A stretch of DNA of 64,000 nt from Sphingomonadaceae bacterium 3R27E2-A (GTDB lineage: Bacteria; Pseudomonadota; Alphaproteobacteria; Sphingomonadales; Sphingomonadaceae): positions 1-64,000 of the forward strand of contig SCNT01000004.1 in assembly GCA_005503165.1 (NCBI GenBank), read 5' to 3'. Numbering within the stretch: the first letter of the stretch is position 1; every line of letters begins with the position of its first letter. Below, one piece after another: positions 61,551-64,000 of the stretch. The translations under genes and the position numbers were made by a program. Under the pieces are notes generated by a model. It saw only the letters and a program-made list of their open reading frames with translations. It searched no databases and was not told the DNA's origin.

Positions 61551-61629
61551 CCGTTCGTGTCGAGCGCAGTCGAGACACGTTGAGTTTGTGCAAGCCTTCA
61601 CGTGTCTCGACTGCGCTCGACACGAACGG
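61551..61629. repeat. Intergenic palindromic repeat, family A copy 5
   Basis: Arms CCGTTCGTGTCGAGCGCAGT and the complement ending CGACACGAACGG. Compared with other copies (GCGAAG/CTTCGC) both arms changed together (GCGCAG/CTGCGC), a compensatory change. It ends 4 nt before the nusB stop codon and is within the nusB-thiL transcript. Confidence 0.85.
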
Positions 61630-61633
61630 GTTT

Positions 61634-62086
61634 TTAGTTGGCTTTGCGCACATCCTTGCCGATCGCATCGAGCAGGCCGTTGGCAAAGCCCGCTTCGCGC
61701 CCGTCGAAAAAGGCCTTGGCGACGTCGACATATTCGCTGACCACCGCGCCGACCGGCACGTCGCCGCGCGCGACGAGCTCATAGGCGCCGGCGCGCAGGA
61801 TCGCCTTCATCGTGCGGTCGAGCCGCTCCATCGACCAGCCGCTCGCGAGCCGCGCGACGATCGCGGCGTCGATCTCGGGCAGGCGCGCGAGCGCGCCCTT
61901 CACGATGTCGTCGAAGAAGGCGACGTCGGCGTCGGCATATTCGGCGTCCTCGATCGTCGCGCCGATGCGGTGCTGGTGGAATTCGTGGATCAGCTGCGCC
62001 ACGGGCGTGGCCTCCATCTCGTGCTGATAGAGCGCCTGCACGGCGGCAAGGCGGGCGGCGGAGCGGGACTGGGCGCGTTTGTTCAT
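61634..62086 (-). CDS. nusB: Transcription antitermination factor NusB
   Basis: This 150-residue all-helical factor binds boxA RNA with NusE in rRNA antitermination. RSAARLAAVQALYQHEM is the conserved first helix region; LDRTMKAILRAGAYEL and VVSEYVDVAKAFFDGREAGFANGLLDAIG are the C-terminal blocks. It follows hisD by 7 nt, so hisG-hisD-nusB-thiL looks like one transcript. Confidence 0.96.
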   Translation of the reverse strand: MNKRAQSRSAARLAAVQALYQHEMEATPVAQLIHEFHQHRIGATIEDAEYADADVAFFDDIVKGALARLPEIDAAIVARLASGWSMERLDRTMKAILRAGAYELVARGDVPVGAVVSEYVDVAKAFFDGREAGFANGLLDAIGKDVRKAN

Positions 62087-62093
62087 GGCTTTT

Positions 62094-63386
62094 CTATTTC
62101 AGTCTGTTCTGGACGCTGAGCGCGTGGGCGGGCAGCCCCTCGGCGCGTGCGAGCGCAACGGCAGCGGGCCCAATAGCGCCCAGCGCCGATTCGTCCAGCG
62201 CGAGAAAGCTGGTGCGCTTCATGAAGTCGGTGACCGACAGCCCGCTCGAAAAGCGCGCGCGGCGTCCGGTGGGCAGCACATGATTGGGGCCCGCGACATA
62301 ATCGCCAATCGCTTCGGGCGTGTGGCGGCCGAGGAAGACCGAGCCCGCGTGGCGCACCCTGGCGAAGAGCGCATCGGCGACATCGGCGTCGACCGCGAGT
62401 TCGAGATGCTCCGGCGCGAGCCGGTCGCAGAGCGGGATCGCGTCGGCCAGCGCCGGGACGACGATCACCGCGCCATTGTCGGCCCAGCTCGCCTGCATCG
62501 TCGCCGCGGTGCCCAGCGTCGGGATGACATGCGCCACCGCCGCCGCGACCGCGTCGGCGAAGTCGCCGTCGTCGGTGAACAGGATCGACTGGCTGGTCGG
62601 ATCGTGCTCGGCCTGGCTCAAGAGGTCGGCGGCGATGACATGCGGTTCGTTCTTCGCGTCGGCGACGACGACGATCTCGCTCGGCCCCGCGACCATGTCG
62701 ATGCCGACGACGCCGTAGAGCTGGCGCTTCGCTTCGGCGACCCAGGCGTTGCCGGGGCCGGTGACGACATCGACCGGTGCGATCTTCGCGGTGCCATAGG
62801 CGAGCGCCGCCACCGCCTGCGCGCCGCCGACACGCCAGATCTCGTCGACCCCGCCGATATGCGCGGCCGCCATCACCACCGGGTTGACCTCGCCGTCGGG
62901 GGTCGGGGTCATCATCACGATGCGCTCGACGCCCGCGACCTTGGCCGGAATGATGTTCATCAGCACCGACGAGGGGTAAGCGGCGCGCCCGCCGGGGACG
63001 TAGACCCCCGCGGCGTCGACCGCATTCCACCGCGCCCCGAGCCGCGCACCGGTCGCGTCGCGATAGTCGCGGCCCTCGGGCAATTGCGCGGCGTGATAGG
63101 CGCGGATACGCTCCGCCGCGAGGTCGAGCGCATCGCGCAGTTCGGGCGCGAGCGCCGCATAAGCCGCGGCGCATTCCTGCTTCGAGATGCTCCAGCCGCG
63201 CGCGTCGAGATCGAAGCGGTCGAACTTGGCGGTATAATCGGCGAGCGCCGCATCGCCCTCGGCCTTCACCCGCGCGACGATCGCCGCGACATCGGCCGAC
63301 ACGTCGGAGGCGCTTTCGCGCCGGTCGTTCACCAGCGCGTCGAATGCCGCCGCGAAGCCGGGGTCGGAGGCGTCAAGCCGCCGCAT
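62094..63386 (-). CDS. hisD: Histidinol dehydrogenase
   Basis: This 430-residue zinc enzyme performs the last two steps of histidine synthesis. Landmarks are [47 protein letters not shown], the metal ligands in LLSQAEHDP, the catalytic Glu-His in APEHLEL, and the C-terminal [20 protein letters not shown]. Its start overlaps the hisG stop by 14 nt. Confidence 0.97.
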   Translation of the reverse strand: MRRLDASDPGFAAAFDALVNDRRESASDVSADVAAIVARVKAEGDAALADYTAKFDRFDLDARGWSISKQECAAAYAALAPELRDALDLAAERIRAYHAAQLPEGRDYRDATGARLGARWNAVDAAGVYVPGGRAAYPSSVLMNIIPAKVAGVERIVMMTPTPDGEVNPVVMAAAHIGGVDEIWRVGGAQAVAALAYGTAKIAPVDVVTGPGNAWVAEAKRQLYGVVGIDMVAGPSEIVVVADAKNEPHVIAADLLSQAEHDPTSQSILFTDDGDFADAVAAAVAHVIPTLGTAATMQASWADNGAVIVVPALADAIPLCDRLAPEHLELAVDADVADALFARVRHAGSVFLGRHTPEAIGDYVAGPNHVLPTGRRARFSSGLSVTDFMKRTSFLALDESALGAIGPAAVALARAEGLPAHALSVQNRLK

Positions 63387-64000
63387 CGCCGACCGCCTGG
63401 CGAAAGCGCTCGACCAGCGCCGGCACCTCGGCCGAGCGCAGCTTGAACGCGGCGCGGTTGACGATCAGCCGCGCCGAAACGTCGCTGATCACCACCTGTT
63501 CGGCGAGCGCATTCTCGACGAGCGTGCGCCCGGTCGAAACGAGGTCGACGATGTGCGAGGCAAGTCCCAGCTTGGGCGCGATCTCCATCGCACCGTTCAA
63601 TTTGATGCATTCGGCCTGGATGCCCTGCGCCTCGAACCAGCGGCGCGTGGTGCCGGGATATTTGGTCGCGACACGGATGTGGCTGGCGCCGATCCCGGGC
63701 GGCGCGCGGTCGGCGGGGCCCGCGAGCGACAGGCGGCAATGGCCGATGCCGAGGTCGACGGGGGCGTAAAGCTCCGAATAGTCGAACTCGTCGATGACGT
63801 CCGAGCCGACGATGCCGAGCTGCGCCGCACCATGCGCCACGAAAGTGGCGACATCAAAGGCGCGCACGCGGATCAGCGAGAGATGCGGCTGGTTGGTGCC
63901 GAAGACGAGCGCGCGGCTCTTGGGGTCGAAGAAATCGGCCGCGGGCTCGATGCCGACGCGCGCGAGCAGCGGCAGCGCCTCGTCGAGGATGCGCCCTTTC
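63373..64000 (-). CDS. hisG: ATP phosphoribosyltransferase catalytic subunit (5' end outside window)
   Basis: The visible 208 residues start [12 protein letters not shown], a few residues after the expected N-terminus, and run to the stop at 63373. [26 protein letters not shown] and [12 protein letters not shown] (PRPP-binding loop) identify HisG. The length fits the short form that needs the HisZ regulatory subunit, so a hisZ gene is expected nearby. It starts the histidine pathway and is feedback controlled in other bacteria. Confidence 0.95.
   Translation of the reverse strand, partial: KGRILDEALPLLARVGIEPAADFFDPKSRALVFGTNQPHLSLIRVRAFDVATFVAHGAAQLGIVGSDVIDEFDYSELYAPVDLGIGHCRLSLAGPADRAPPGIGASHIRVATKYPGTTRRWFEAQGIQAECIKLNGAMEIAPKLGLASHIVDLVSTGRTLVENALAEQVVISDVSARLIVNRAAFKLRSAEVPALVERFRQAVGDAAA

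Noticed and set aside
1..64000. CRISPR array
   Set aside because: The repeats are palindromic, scattered and not separated by regular spacers; no cas genes are present.
1..64000. Insertion sequence or prophage
   Set aside because: No transposase, phage structural gene or typical IS ends were seen; xerC is a housekeeping recombinase.
1..64000. tRNA or rRNA genes
   Set aside because: No T-arm or anticodon-arm pattern and no rRNA segment was recognised by eye; a tRNAscan run would settle it.

Overview
The window looks like chromosomal DNA of a sphingomonad, most likely a Sphingopyxis-like alphaproteobacterium. The grounds are the high GC content, a complete exosortase A (XrtA/PEP-CTERM-type) exopolysaccharide locus in the sphingomonad arrangement, the rph/rdgB/hemW/hrcA/grpE neighbourhood, an arginine succinyltransferase operon, CarD and a K+-insensitive H+-PPase. 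The lineage is an inference from gene content; no rRNA or tRNA gene was seen.

Region 1 (about 170-19420) is the XrtA locus. A long minus-strand operon runs from a Wza-like export lipoprotein (start 13385) through chain-length determinant, tyrosine autokinase, outer-membrane barrel, AAA ATPase, polysaccharide deacetylase, FemAB-like protein, glycosyltransferase, exosortase-EpsI fusion and an AsnB-like amidotransferase. Behind it lie two divergent arms: an acyl-CoA ligase and a PLP decarboxylase on the minus strand; a GNAT/FemAB-like acyltransferase, an acyl carrier protein and two alpha/beta hydrolases on the plus strand. Together they should make, modify, polymerise and export a polysaccharide and sort its protein partners. 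No PEP-CTERM substrate is encoded in the window.

Region 2 (19.5-36.8 kb) is mixed metabolism: trxB, a methyltransferase, a secreted caspase-like protein, trhO, a GMC oxidoreductase, a CDF metal exporter, malate synthase G, an M20 hydrolase with astA and astB (arginine catabolism), a TetR-controlled three-gene operon with a perfect palindromic operator, and a TANGO2/NRDE protein. Region 3 (37-54.9 kb) is housekeeping: infC (probable AUA start), an LpoA-like lipoprotein, rsmI, yraN, gshB, dedA, xerC, hemW, rdgB, rph, hrcA, grpE, def, recR, fmt, truA and carD. It is interrupted by accessory genes of lower GC: a DUF559 endonuclease-like gene, a GIY-YIG gene, a DUF2188 gene with a frameshifted partner, and two orphan hypotheticals. 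Region 4 (55-64 kb) holds an SDR, an S9 peptidase, hppA, thiL, nusB, hisD and the 3' part of hisG.

The most striking extra layer is a dense set of intergenic palindromic repeats, about 20 copies in at least nine families. Some show compensatory base changes in their stems. One is bracketed by a 19-bp direct repeat that looks like an insertion duplication. Two unrelated nuclease-family genes (DUF559 and GIY-YIG) each sit between palindromes, suggesting that nuclease genes and palindromes travel together as composite elements.
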